A stretch of DNA of 64,000 nt from Flavobacterium bernardetii (GCF_011305415.1 NZ_JAANOQ010000003.1:1-64000), one strand, 5' to 3'; counted from the stretch's first letter, positions 28,182 to 36,489 are shown. Made by a program: numbers and translations. The notes: generated from the sequence alone by a model not told the origin.

Positions 28182-28571
28182 TTAAGTAAGTGGTGGGTGA
28201 AAAATTCGATTTGTAAGGGTTGGAATTTCACTTTCGATATAAAATGAAAACAAAGATTTTGGATTTTGAAAATTGTAGAAAGTAAAGGTAAATTCAGGTT
28301 GAATAAATACCAATTCCATTTTTTCTTTATATGAAATAGGAAGGTTAGAGTCATTTTCTGTTTCTGAAACTTTCTTCAATTCTTTTTTCAAATGACAATG
28401 TCCGTTACAGGTATTTTCCTTTTCTTCTTTTTTCTCACAAAGCGTTTTGGCAATATAATCTTGATTTATTTTGAAACTAATCACAACGAAAAGATTGCTA
28501 ATTGCTGGCAAAAAGAGTAAAAAACAGATGAATATGGAAATTGCTTTTTTCAGAATTGAAATTTTATGCAA
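28182..28571 (-). CDS. Small Cys/His-rich protein upstream of the TonB receptor
   Basis: 129 residues. An N-terminal hydrophobic helix (about 9-32, KAISIFICFLLFLPAISNLF) may be a signal or membrane anchor. A charged segment follows with LCEKKEEKENTCNGHCHLKKEL, holding three Cys and one His (C-x10-C-x3-C-H) in a possible metal-binding motif, and the C-terminus ends RIFHPPLT. Same strand, about 135 nt upstream of the TonB receptor. I recall small flavobacterial proteins with CNGxCHLKK near metal-uptake genes but know no assigned function. A role in metal sensing or delivery is inference. Confidence 0.7.
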   Translation of the reverse strand: MHKISILKKAISIFICFLLFLPAISNLFVVISFKINQDYIAKTLCEKKEEKENTCNGHCHLKKELKKVSETENDSNLPISYKEKMELVFIQPEFTFTFYNFQNPKSLFSFYIESEIPTLTNRIFHPPLT

Positions 28572-28656
28572 AAATAGGCTATCAATGGAAATTAAAGAAA
28601 CTTTATCGGGAAAAAATTACTTATTTTTGTTTCTGTATTAATTATCAGAATACTTA

Positions 28657-29559
28657 ATGCCAAACTGGAATACGTACATAAAGGAATATCAAAATTATTT
28701 GCGATTGGAACGCGGATTGTCTCCAAATACAATTGAAAATTATAGTTTCGATATTGAAAAATTAGTAGGTTTTTTGTCTGAAAACAATATAGATGTTTCT
28801 CCAATTAAAATTACGGATGAACAAGTGCAGCAGTTTATTTACACCATTTCTACACAAGTTAATGCACGAAGTCAATCGAGAATCATTTCTGGATTAAAGA
28901 GTTTTTTCAATTATTTAATTTTCGAAGATTACCGAAAAGACACACCTTTAGAGTTAATTGAAGTCCCAAAAACAGGCAGAAAATTACCAGATACACTTTC
29001 AACCCAAGAAATCGATTTACTGATAAACGCGATAAACTTAACTTCAGCTGAAGGGGAACGCAACAAAGCAATGTTAGAAACCTTGTACAGCTGTGGTTTA
29101 CGAGTGTCCGAATTGGTAACGTTAAAAATTTCCGATTTATTTTTCGAAGAAGGTTTTGTCAAAATTACTGGAAAAGGAAACAAACAACGTTTTGTTCCGA
29201 TTGGCTTGCCCACACAGAAAATAATTCTGAATTACAAGAACTTTATCCGAACTCATTTGTCAATTCAAAAAGGACATGAAGATACTTTGTTTTTAAACAG
29301 AAGAGGAAAACAACTCACTCGCGCTATGATTTTTACAATTATTAAAGATTTAGCGGTAAAAATCGATTTAAAAAAGACGATATCTCCACATACTTTTCGT
29401 CATTCTTTTGCGACACATTTATTAGAAAATGGAGCCGATTTACGTTCTATACAATTGATGCTAGGTCACGAATCCATCACAACTACAGAAGTCTATATGC
29501 ATTTAGATAGAAAATTCTTAGCAGATGTGATGGAGAGTTATCATCCAAGAGGAAAATAA
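28657..29559 (+). CDS. xerD: Site-specific tyrosine recombinase XerD
   Basis: 300 residues, the classic two-domain Xer size. N-terminal core-binding domain opens YLRLERGLSPNTIENYSFD. The catalytic domain has Arg in SCGLRVSELV, HTFRHSFATHLLENG, the LMLGHESI His and the Tyr in TEVYMHLD. It acts with XerC at dif to resolve chromosome dimers. A -7-like TATTTTTG lies at 28622-28629. It fits XerD better than the 352-residue recombinase at 222, which has an extra N-terminal domain. XerC versus XerD cannot be told with certainty by eye. Confidence 0.9.
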   Translation: MPNWNTYIKEYQNYLRLERGLSPNTIENYSFDIEKLVGFLSENNIDVSPIKITDEQVQQFIYTISTQVNARSQSRIISGLKSFFNYLIFEDYRKDTPLELIEVPKTGRKLPDTLSTQEIDLLINAINLTSAEGERNKAMLETLYSCGLRVSELVTLKISDLFFEEGFVKITGKGNKQRFVPIGLPTQKIILNYKNFIRTHLSIQKGHEDTLFLNRRGKQLTRAMIFTIIKDLAVKIDLKKTISPHTFRHSFATHLLENGADLRSIQLMLGHESITTTEVYMHLDRKFLADVMESYHPRGK

Positions 29560-29561
29560 TA

Positions 29562-30269
29562 TTAAAGTACTTTTTCTATTGAAAAACTTGTGGAAAGTGA
29601 TTTTCCGGTTGAACCACTATTTTGGGATTTAAGTTTAGCATTTCTATTTGCACCAGTGATTGATGTATCATAATCGCTAAAAATTCTAAATCCATAAGTA
29701 TGCCCTTTTTCTAATTGTAAATAATTTGAAATTCCAAAACTCTCGTTTCTTCCAGCTGTCATAGAAGCAATGTTGTTATCTCTGTGTTTAAATGTTCTTC
29801 TTAAAACCCAGTTATTATCTGTGAAATCCCAAAGTCCAATTAAAATATCTAAATCATAATCATCACTAGTATAGTCTCCAATATCAAAATCCATTGATAT
29901 TTTATAATAACCAGTGAATAAAGGAGCATATCTTCCTGTTGTTCCATTGTATTCACTATTCACATCTATCAATTCATTGGATAAAATAATCTCTTTGAAG
30001 TTGTAATCTTGATCTAGTAAAATATCGGAATTTAGAAATCCGACAAATTTTGTTCCTGGTGCTGATGGATCAGAATAACTATTTACTAATGTTCCATCTG
30101 GTTTAGCGTAAACGACAACAGTTTTGCTATTTGGATTAGCTAAACCTCTAACTCTAACATCTCCATTTACATCTAACTCTTTTGTTGGGGTTGTGGTGTT
30201 AATTCCTACTTGAGAAAAACTGAATACTGGCAATAAGGCGAATACAAATGATAATTTAATTTTTTTCAT
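29562..30269 (-). CDS. Secreted protein of unknown function
   Basis: 235 residues. Signal peptide ends PVFSFS-Q, followed by VGINTTTPTKELDVNGDVRVRG, a segment seen at the start of many secreted flavobacterial surface proteins that resemble phage tail-fibre necks. The rest is beta-rich (YYKISMDFDIGDYTSDD, GHTYGFRIFSDYD) with no motif I recognise. It converges with xerD (2-nt gap) and stands alone. A GACCTTTG -7-like element lies upstream on the minus strand near 30338-30345. Confidence 0.75.
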   Translation of the reverse strand: MKKIKLSFVFALLPVFSFSQVGINTTTPTKELDVNGDVRVRGLANPNSKTVVVYAKPDGTLVNSYSDPSAPGTKFVGFLNSDILLDQDYNFKEIILSNELIDVNSEYNGTTGRYAPLFTGYYKISMDFDIGDYTSDDYDLDILIGLWDFTDNNWVLRRTFKHRDNNIASMTAGRNESFGISNYLQLEKGHTYGFRIFSDYDTSITGANRNAKLKSQNSGSTGKSLSTSFSIEKVL

Positions 30270-30615
30270 TACTATTTTTAATATTATTAATTAAATAGTA
30301 AGTTGATTTTTGTAAACTTGGGGGTTTTACTTTGCAAAGGTCTCTTAAAAATAAATTTATTAATATTATTTCCGACGAACGCATCATTTAATCGGCAAAC
30401 TGCATGTGTTCTATGTTTTGTTAGTTATAAGTCTCAATAAATATTTGTGAATTTTTAAAGTTATAATTGCGTGCTTTTTTTGTTTTTTTTGTACAAAAAC
30501 GTTAAATAATTTTATATTAATTAGTTTTAGCGTAGATTGTGGAAAATATTTTAATTTTTTAACGAATTTTAAATTTTTAATCCATTCAAGCTACTACTAA
30601 TTAACTTTAATTTAA
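30270..30615. other. Intergenic region between divergent genes
   Basis: 346 AT-rich bases between a minus-strand secreted protein and plus-strand lpxD. I see a plausible minus promoter (GACCTTTG near 30338-30345) but no RNA gene, repeat or reading frame of note. Confidence 0.5.
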
Positions 30616-31614
30616 ATGAAGACTTATACGATTCAAGAAATAAACCACATTCTCAAAGGAGAAATTGTTGGAAATACAACCACTTCAATCACAGCTCCAG
30701 AACAATTAGCTGAAGCAAAAGATACAGAAATTTCTTTTATCGGAAATAAAAAATATGAAAAATTTTGGGCTACTTCAAACGCTTGTGCTGCTGTAGTTAA
30801 TAATGATATTGCAATTGAACCAGGTGAAAATTGTGCGTTCATTAAAGTCGCTAATGCCGATTTAGCGATGTCGCAAGTTTTAGAAATGTTTGCACCAGAT
30901 ACACCTGTTTTTGCTGTAAATATTCATCCAACGGCAGTTATTGATGCTTCGGCAAGTATAGGGCACCATACAAAAATAGGAGCAGGAACGTATATTGGAC
31001 CAAATGTACAAATTGGTGAAAACGTAATTATTTATCCAAACGTAACCATTTTAGACGAATCTACAATTGGCAATAACACCACAATTTGGTCGGGAACGGT
31101 TATTCGTGAGCGTTGTCATATCGGAAGTCATTGTATTTTACATCCAAATGCAACAATTGGTGCAGATGGTTTCGGATTTCGTCCTGATCCTGAAAAAGGA
31201 TTAGTTAAAATTCCACAAATTGGAAATGTTATCATCGGAAATGGAGTTGAAATAGGAGCGAATTCTTGTGTAGATAGAGGGAAATTCAGTTCTACCATTT
31301 TAGGAGATGGCTGTAAAATAGATAATTTAGTACAAATTGGTCACAATAGTAAATTGGGTAAATTTTGTATTATGGCAGGAAATTCTGGTTTAGCCGGTTC
31401 TGTAACATTAGGAAATGGCGTAATTATTGGCGGAAGCGCTTCTATTAAAGACCACATCGTAATTGGAGATGGCGCTATTGTTGGTGCTGGTTCTGGTGTA
31501 GCTGCCGATATTCCTGCAGGAAAAGTGATGCTGGGTTATCCAGCAGTTGAAGCCAGAGATGCTTTGAAACAATGGGCGATTTTGAAAAGATTAGTTAGAG
31601 ACGCTAATAAATAA
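30616..31614 (+). CDS. lpxD: UDP-3-O-acylglucosamine N-acyltransferase
   Basis: 332 residues, close to the usual 340. N-terminal uridine-binding domain (about 1-95, TIQEINHILKGEIVGN, EISFIGNKKYEKF), then left-handed beta-helix hexapeptide repeats (IGAGTYIGPNVQIGENVIIY and onward), including the segment GADGFGF and the His in DNLVQIGHNSKLG. The C-terminal helix is DALKQWAILKRLVRD. It adds the N-linked hydroxyacyl chain in lipid A synthesis. Bacteroidota often carry a second paralog elsewhere, so the assignment is LpxD-family; the main-pathway role is likely. Confidence 0.92.
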   Translation: MKTYTIQEINHILKGEIVGNTTTSITAPEQLAEAKDTEISFIGNKKYEKFWATSNACAAVVNNDIAIEPGENCAFIKVANADLAMSQVLEMFAPDTPVFAVNIHPTAVIDASASIGHHTKIGAGTYIGPNVQIGENVIIYPNVTILDESTIGNNTTIWSGTVIRERCHIGSHCILHPNATIGADGFGFRPDPEKGLVKIPQIGNVIIGNGVEIGANSCVDRGKFSSTILGDGCKIDNLVQIGHNSKLGKFCIMAGNSGLAGSVTLGNGVIIGGSASIKDHIVIGDGAIVGAGSGVAADIPAGKVMLGYPAVEARDALKQWAILKRLVRDANK

Positions 31615-31784
31615 AAATTATAAGAAAAATCGCAGTTTATTTTTGTGTTTAAATAATTGAAAATCAATTATTTAAAAAGTAAATGAAAAATAATTTCAAA
31701 AAAATCGTATTTTTTATTAGGAAAATTAAAAAAATAAGATAAATCTTTGTGTCAGAAAATTAATAACCTTTTAAACGAAGAAAA

Positions 31785-31868
31785 ATGTTTGTATTTAAAT
31801 CATTACCTCAAAGCTTTGCGTCAGTTGGAACTGATGTGGCTCTTCTTCGTGGCTTCACACAATCATAG
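31785..31868 (+). other. Possible 27-codon leader or remnant reading frame
   Basis: ATG to TAG, 27 residues (MFVFKSLPQSFASVGTDVALL then RGFTQS), less AT-rich than its surroundings, lying upstream of a terminator-like hairpin (31889-31922) and of rtcB. It could be a leader peptide, a gene remnant or chance. I do not recognise it. Confidence 0.2.
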
Positions 31869-31888
31869 ATAAAACAACATATATGAAA

Positions 31889-31922
31889 AAGCCCGAAGAC
31901 ATTTAGTTTCGGGCTTTTTTTT
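31889..31922 (+). terminator. Terminator-like hairpin upstream of rtcB
   Basis: Stem AAAAGCCCGAA / TTTCGGGCTTTT with a GACATTTAG-type loop and a run of eight Ts, about 280 nt after lpxD and 120 nt before rtcB. It may end an lpxD-side transcript or act as an attenuator. Confidence 0.75.
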
Positions 31923-32040
31923 GTGTATTCTAGAACCTTCAAAAACTTTCCCGGAACGTATTCAAAATAGTACAATGCGCTATAGCTATGCCTTTTTGGT
32001 AAGTCTATGCTCGTTGTTAGGAATCATTTTTAAAATAATC

Positions 32041-33432
32041 ATGGGAAATAAACTCTCTGGGAAAGACTTAATTAAATTAGGCTTCCCAAAAAATAATGCC
32101 ATAAACATTGCTTTAGGGCAAATAAATAGATATCGAAAAAGAGAAAAAAAGGAAAGTATTTTAACCGAAGCGAAACAAGTATTGCTACATCCAGAAAAAT
32201 ATAAAGGAGACGGTACTTGGGGAAAAGTCGCGGAAGGTTTAGTGAATCCAGTTCAAGTAAAATTCAACGAATTGAAAACGACTCGAGCTCCTTTTTCCAT
32301 CTTTGGAGAAAACGAAATTGACGAACAAGCTAAGTTTCAATTGTATGACGCTTTAAAATTACCAATTTCAGTAAAAGGCGCTTTAATGCCCGATGCACAT
32401 TACGGTTATGGATTGCCAATTGGCGGTGTTTTAGCTACAGATAATGCGGTTATTCCCTACGGAGTTGGAGTAGATATTGGTTGCAGAATGAGCTTATCGA
32501 TTTTCGATTTGCCAGCGTCTTTTTTCAAAGGAAAAGACCATCAATTGCAAGCGATTTTGAAAGACAATACCAAATTTGGGATGAGTGAAACGCATAAAAT
32601 AAAAGCCGATCACGAAGTGTTTTACAGAGACGAATTTAAAACGATTCCATTGGTAAAACAGTTGTTAGACAAAGCCTACAAACAATTAGGTTCCTCTGGT
32701 GGAGGAAATCATTTTGTGGAATTCGGAATTGTGAAATTAGACAATCCGTTACCGGAATGGAAGTTGGAAGCTAAAGAATACGTAGCGGTTTTATCACACA
32801 GTGGTTCCCGCGGATTGGGTGCGAATATTGCCAAACATTACACGTATTTGGCAAGCAAACAATGTCCGTTACCCAAAAATGTACAGCATTTAGCTTGGTT
32901 GGATTTGAATACACATGACGGTCAAGAATATTGGATGGCTATGAATTTAGCGGGTGAGTATGCCAAAGCTTGTCATGAAGACATTCACAGAAGATTGGCT
33001 AAAGCCTTAGGAAAACGTATTGCGGTAACTATTGAAAACCATCACAATTTTGCTTGGAAAGAAATGGTTGATGGCAAAGAATGTATTGTGCATCGAAAAG
33101 GAGCAACGCCAGCAGCTAAAGGACAATTGGGAATTATTCCCGGTTCGATGACGGCGCCAGGATTTATTGTGATGGGTAAAGGAAACGAAGACAGTTTACA
33201 ATCGGCTTCACATGGAGCTGGACGATTGTTTTCAAGAGCGAAATGCAAAACCACTTTTACTCAAAGTCAGATTAATAAAGTGTTGAAAGATAACGACGTG
33301 ACTTTAATCGGCGGCAATATTGACGAAGCACCGATGGCGTATAAAAACATCAATACGGTGATGAATTTGCAAACCGAATTAGTAGATGTGTTAGGAACTT
33401 TCACACCGAAAATTGTTAGAATGGACCGATAA
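32041..33432 (+). CDS. rtcB: RNA 3'-phosphate ligase RtcB
   Basis: 463 residues from the ATG of MGNKLSGKDLI. An in-frame stretch reaches back to 31921, but that falls in a terminator hairpin and lacks family features. Motifs: MPDAHYGYGLPIGGVLA, GVDIGCRM (metal-binding Cys), SSGGGNHFVEFG, LSHSGSRGLG, NHHNFAWKE, and the guanylylated His in SASHGAGRLFSR (His391). RtcB seals 2',3'-cyclic phosphate or 3'-phosphate to 5'-OH RNA ends with GTP and Mn. The next gene is prfH, one nt away; this pairing marks the RtcB2 type that repairs ribosomes damaged at the decoding centre. Neither the RtcA cyclase nor the RtcR regulator is seen. Confidence 0.95.
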   Translation: MGNKLSGKDLIKLGFPKNNAINIALGQINRYRKREKKESILTEAKQVLLHPEKYKGDGTWGKVAEGLVNPVQVKFNELKTTRAPFSIFGENEIDEQAKFQLYDALKLPISVKGALMPDAHYGYGLPIGGVLATDNAVIPYGVGVDIGCRMSLSIFDLPASFFKGKDHQLQAILKDNTKFGMSETHKIKADHEVFYRDEFKTIPLVKQLLDKAYKQLGSSGGGNHFVEFGIVKLDNPLPEWKLEAKEYVAVLSHSGSRGLGANIAKHYTYLASKQCPLPKNVQHLAWLDLNTHDGQEYWMAMNLAGEYAKACHEDIHRRLAKALGKRIAVTIENHHNFAWKEMVDGKECIVHRKGATPAAKGQLGIIPGSMTAPGFIVMGKGNEDSLQSASHGAGRLFSRAKCKTTFTQSQINKVLKDNDVTLIGGNIDEAPMAYKNINTVMNLQTELVDVLGTFTPKIVRMDR

Positions 33433-33433
33433 G

Positions 33434-34126
33434 ATGGAAAAGATAATTCAAATTACATCGGGTAGAGGACCTGCAGAATGTACTTGGGTGGTGGCTCAAG
33501 TCTTGAAAAAAGTGTTGCAAGAAGCAGAAGCTTTAGGTTTAGTAACGACTGTCTTGCAACGCGAAGTAGGATCTGAAAATGGAACTGTCGCTTCGGCAAT
33601 GGTCCAAATTATTGGAAAAGATGCTACTGAATTTACGGATTCATGGGTTGGAACCATTCAATGGATTGGGAAAAGTACGTTTAGAAAATTTCACAAACGC
33701 AGTAATTGGTTTATTGGGATTTTCGAAGTAGATGCGATTGAATCTCGTGCTTTTTCTGAAAAAGACATTCAGTATCAAGCGATGCGAAGTTCTGGAGCTG
33801 GTGGACAACACGTAAATAAAGTGAGTTCGGCCATTCGGGCGACACATTTGCCAACTGGAATTAGTGTGGTGAGTATGGATTCGCGTTCGCAACATCAGAA
33901 TAAGAAATTGGCGACCGAGCGTTTGCTAGTGAAGCTAAACGAAGCCCAATTGAATCTTTTGAAACAACAATTTCAAAGTCAGTGGACCAATCAATTAGCA
34001 GTGGAACGTGGGAATCCGATTCGAACTTTTGAAGGTTCCGATTTTAAGAAACTCAAAGTAGAAAAGAAATTTAAAGCTGTACGACAGCAATTAAAAAACG
34101 AATTAAATAAATTTAAAAACACATAG
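33434..34126 (+). CDS. prfH: Peptide chain release factor H
   Basis: 230 residues from ATG 33434 (MEKIIQITSGRGPAECTW), one nt after the rtcB stop. It carries the peptidyl-hydrolysis loop GAGGQHVNK (GGQ at 123-125) and the following SAIRATHLPTGISV and HQNKKLATERL, but lacks the N-terminal domain and the stop-codon reading motifs of RF1/RF2, as expected for RF-H. Published work on RtcB2-PrfH pairs shows PrfH releases the peptide from ribosomes whose 16S rRNA is cut in the decoding centre so that RtcB can religate it. Basic C-terminal tail (KKLKVEKKFKAVRQQL). Confidence 0.95.
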   Translation: MEKIIQITSGRGPAECTWVVAQVLKKVLQEAEALGLVTTVLQREVGSENGTVASAMVQIIGKDATEFTDSWVGTIQWIGKSTFRKFHKRSNWFIGIFEVDAIESRAFSEKDIQYQAMRSSGAGGQHVNKVSSAIRATHLPTGISVVSMDSRSQHQNKKLATERLLVKLNEAQLNLLKQQFQSQWTNQLAVERGNPIRTFEGSDFKKLKVEKKFKAVRQQLKNELNKFKNT

Positions 34127-34274
34127 GCACATAGGTTTAAATCTTAAAACTATCTGAAAATAAGAAAGCAGATTTAACTGATTTTTGCTGATTTTGGATG
34201 GTTTGATATGCTTCGCATATTCTGATTTACACGGATTAAAAACTGTGTGTAATTAAATTTAAAAAACAAATATC
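34127..34274. repeat. Word-repeat spacer between prfH and the TPR gene
   Basis: About 148 bases with no gene. It starts ACACATAGGCACATAGGTTT, nearly the reverse complement of the word near 3671-3692. It also carries TTTAACTGATTTTTGCTGATTT and CTGATTTACACGGATTAA, phrases that look like recurrent intergenic words. Confidence 0.5.
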
Positions 34275-34823
34275 ATGAAAAACATAGATAAATACTTATT
34301 TCAAGCCTTGGATAATTATCCGTATTGGTTGGAAGGAACTTCGGAAGCTTTGGATTACGCCTTGTCTTACGATGCGAAAAACACAACCGCTTTGTGTTTG
34401 TATGCCCGAATAGAAGCAGAGCAATTGCAAAACTATGAAGCAGCAAAAACGTATTTTCAAGAAGCTTTGGCGATTAATATGGATGCCGTAGCGGTATATC
34501 CGTATTATTTGGAAACCTTGCTTTTGAATGAAGATTACGAAGAAGCTGCCAAGTTAATTGACTTCGCCTTAACTATTAAAGGTATTAACAAAATGGCAAT
34601 TTTATTAAAAAAAGTACACTTATTAGAACGCCAACAAGATATTAAAGGCGCAATAAAATTAATGAAAGAAGTAAAATTAGCTTCTTTTGCTAACGACACG
34701 TACGAAATCGACGAAGTAGCCAACAGGTTAAATACCAAAAAGGATTTACTTAAGCCAAAGAAAAAATCAAAGAAAAAGAAAACCGAGAAAAAGAAATCGG
34801 AGAAAAAAGGCAAGAAGAAATAA
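34275..34823 (+). CDS. TPR-like protein with lysine-rich tail
   Basis: 182 residues. Helical TPR-like repeats occupy about 1-150 (AKNTTALCLYARIEAEQLQN, YEAAKTYFQEALAIN, VYPYYLETLLLNEDYEEAAKLI). A strongly basic tail follows from about 155 (LLKPKKKSKKKKTEKKKSEKK). It lies 148 nt after prfH on the same strand and is followed by a terminator, so it may belong to the rtcB-prfH unit. A basic tail on a TPR scaffold fits binding to rRNA or ribosomes, but this is inference. I know no assigned function for it. Confidence 0.82.
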   Translation: MKNIDKYLFQALDNYPYWLEGTSEALDYALSYDAKNTTALCLYARIEAEQLQNYEAAKTYFQEALAINMDAVAVYPYYLETLLLNEDYEEAAKLIDFALTIKGINKMAILLKKVHLLERQQDIKGAIKLMKEVKLASFANDTYEIDEVANRLNTKKDLLKPKKKSKKKKTEKKKSEKKGKKK

Positions 34824-34824
34824 G

Positions 34825-34850
34825 AAAACCAGCTTTAGGGCTGGTTTTTT
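34825..34850 (+). terminator. Terminator after the TPR gene
   Basis: Stem AAAACCAGC / GCTGGTTTT with a TTTAGG-type loop and Ts, starting 2 nt after the stop codon. It closes the rtcB-prfH-TPR stretch. Confidence 0.85.
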
Positions 34851-34970
34851 GTATTGTTATATTTTTGATACTTTTAGTTTTATGACTAAAAATTAGCGTT
34901 TCAAAGCATCTTTATGCATAGCAATTTATCAATTCGTTACATTTGATAGAAAGCTTAAAATAAACTACCA

Positions 34971-35885
34971 ATGGCAACCAATCAATTACTAGTTTCTTTT
35001 AGAAATAGGGCATTAGGCGATAAAAAAGAAACTCAAACAACAACCAGTTGGACAGAAGAAATAGAATATTTATATAAAAGCGGCGTGGGAATTGATGAAG
35101 CGTTGAAGTATTTGTATTTTGAAAAACCATCTGTAGAAGCTTTTGAGAGTTGGGTGAACCAAAAACAAACTTTTTTTGTGCCATCCGTTGCACAAGAAGC
35201 CTTAGTTTTTAGTGAGGAAGAGTTGCAGTTTTTTAAAACCAATGGTTATGTTGTGTTACCTAATGCCATTCCAAAAACGGATTGTTTGGCGACACAACAG
35301 ATTATTTGGGAATTTTTAGAAATGCATCCAGATCAATCGGACACTTGGTATAAAAATCATCCTGAACAACGCGGAATGATGCTTAATTTTTTTGATCACC
35401 CTTTATTAGAAAAGAACAGAGCTTCGAGTAAAATAAGAAAAGCTTTTGAGCAATTGTATCAGTCGGAAAATATTTATAAAACGATAGATAAAGTGAGTTT
35501 TAATCCGCCTATTACTCCAAATTATTCTTTCAAAGGAAGTGATTTACATTGGGATGTGAGCTTACAATTGCCCATTCCATTTCGATTACAAGGATTGATT
35601 TACTTATCAGATTGTGGACTAAAAGATGGCGCGTTTCATTGTGTACCGGGTTTTCATAATCAAATTACTGCATGGATGCAACAAGTTCCTGAAGGTGTGC
35701 ATCCAAGAGCTCATGCTTTAGAAACATTAGTACCTCAAGCGATTAAGGCTTATGCTGGCGATATGGTAATTTGGCAACAAGCCTTACCACATTGCGCGAC
35801 TCCAAATTACGGCACTTCACCAAGAATGGTGCAATATTTAAGTTATATCAGTGAAACGTACGAAGAAGCTAAAGTGTGGATTTGA
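34971..35885 (+). CDS. Phytanoyl-CoA dioxygenase family protein
   Basis: 304 residues, an Fe(II)/2-oxoglutarate oxygenase of the PhyH type. A helical region comes first (about 1-80), then FFKTNGYVVLPNAIPK. The metal triad is HWD (in GSDLHWDVSL) and the distal His in LPHCATPN; the 2-oxoglutarate Arg is in SPRMVQYLS. Substrate unknown. It follows the repair unit but is separated by a terminator, so it probably has its own promoter. The region from here to 38.7 kb lacks core genes. Confidence 0.87.
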   Translation: MATNQLLVSFRNRALGDKKETQTTTSWTEEIEYLYKSGVGIDEALKYLYFEKPSVEAFESWVNQKQTFFVPSVAQEALVFSEEELQFFKTNGYVVLPNAIPKTDCLATQQIIWEFLEMHPDQSDTWYKNHPEQRGMMLNFFDHPLLEKNRASSKIRKAFEQLYQSENIYKTIDKVSFNPPITPNYSFKGSDLHWDVSLQLPIPFRLQGLIYLSDCGLKDGAFHCVPGFHNQITAWMQQVPEGVHPRAHALETLVPQAIKAYAGDMVIWQQALPHCATPNYGTSPRMVQYLSYISETYEEAKVWI

Positions 35886-36257
35886 GTTGGAGAAGTTAAA
35901 ATAGGTTATAATGTCTTTTTGTCAGATGTGTCATTTTTTTTGTAAGAATATGACAGACGAAATACAAGCAATATCGTTGAAATACATACTGACTGTCAAT
36001 ATGATAAATATTTTATTTGTGATATATTTTGTAGTGTATTTTGGCACAATTTGTGCAATAAAAGAAAAGAGTCCAAGAATTGGCGTTCGGTGGACTCTTA
36101 TTGATTTTATTTCTAAAAACGACCTCAAAAGCAAGGATGAGGTTGTTTTTCTTTGAAGGTGCAAAAGTATTCTATTTTTTCTTTCCTACAAACTTTTTTC
36201 TGGTTTTCTTCTCGGAACATAGCGCCGAATGCTATATAATTAAATTTTATTAAAAGA
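35886..36257. other. Leader region upstream of the CBASS operon
   Basis: 372 bases. A perfect 13-bp palindrome GCACAATTTGTGC (36044-36056) lies inside TTGGCACAATTTGTGCAA, which also matches a sigma-54 -24/-12 promoter with one mismatch. Two tandem hairpins follow: AAGAGTCCA/TGGACTCTT (36067-36099) and AAAACGACCTCA/TGAGGTTGTTTT (36116-36149), the second with a T-rich tail. A weak ATAGC/GCTAT inverted pair lies near 36219-36236. The first part may simply terminate the PhyH gene. Confidence 0.5.
36116..36154 (+). terminator. Terminator-like hairpin before the CBASS operon
   Basis: Twelve-base stem AAAACGACCTCA / TGAGGTTGTTTT with one G-T pair, then TTTCTTT. It is the second of two adjacent hairpins; either a terminator of upstream transcription or an attenuator. 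Confidence 0.65.
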
Positions 36258-36488
36258 ATGGAAAGTTTTCATTTAGTCCATGAGGATGGTAAGTACAAAT
36301 TAAAAAGAGAAGATGCTGAAAGAGCATCGAAAGTAATTGATTCTAATAAGCAAGACGCTATTAAACAATCAAAAGAATTTATTCAAAATCAAGGAGGTGG
36401 TTCTTTGAAAATTCACAAAAATGAAGGTGGATTTCAAGAAGAGAGAACTTACCCTAAGTCTAATGACCCGAGAAAAAGTAAAGGATAA
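36258..36488 (+). CDS. DUF2188-like small protein, first gene of the CBASS operon
   Basis: 76 residues, soluble, resembling the DUF2188 family: an N-terminal HLVHEDGKYKLKREDAERAS strand-turn-helix, DAIKQSKEFIQNQGGGSLKIH, and the ending GFQEERTYPKSNDPRKSKG (the ERTYP..xDP signature). DUF2188 proteins are small and uncharacterised. Its stop codon is one nt before the Cap15 start, so it is translationally coupled to the effector. No such component is standard in CBASS; it could be an inhibitor, a chaperone for the membrane effector, or a passenger. Confidence 0.82.
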   Translation: MESFHLVHEDGKYKLKREDAERASKVIDSNKQDAIKQSKEFIQNQGGGSLKIHKNEGGFQEERTYPKSNDPRKSKG

Positions 36489-36489
36489 T

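Noticed and set aside
31921-32040. Longer N-terminus for rtcB
   Set aside because: The extra codons lie in and just after the terminator hairpin and are not family-like; MGNKLSGKDLI at 32041 is a better start.
35911-36156. 81-codon reading frame between PhyH and the CBASS operon
   Set aside because: It runs across two hairpins and a palindrome, has no recognisable protein features, and ends inside the terminator-like stem.
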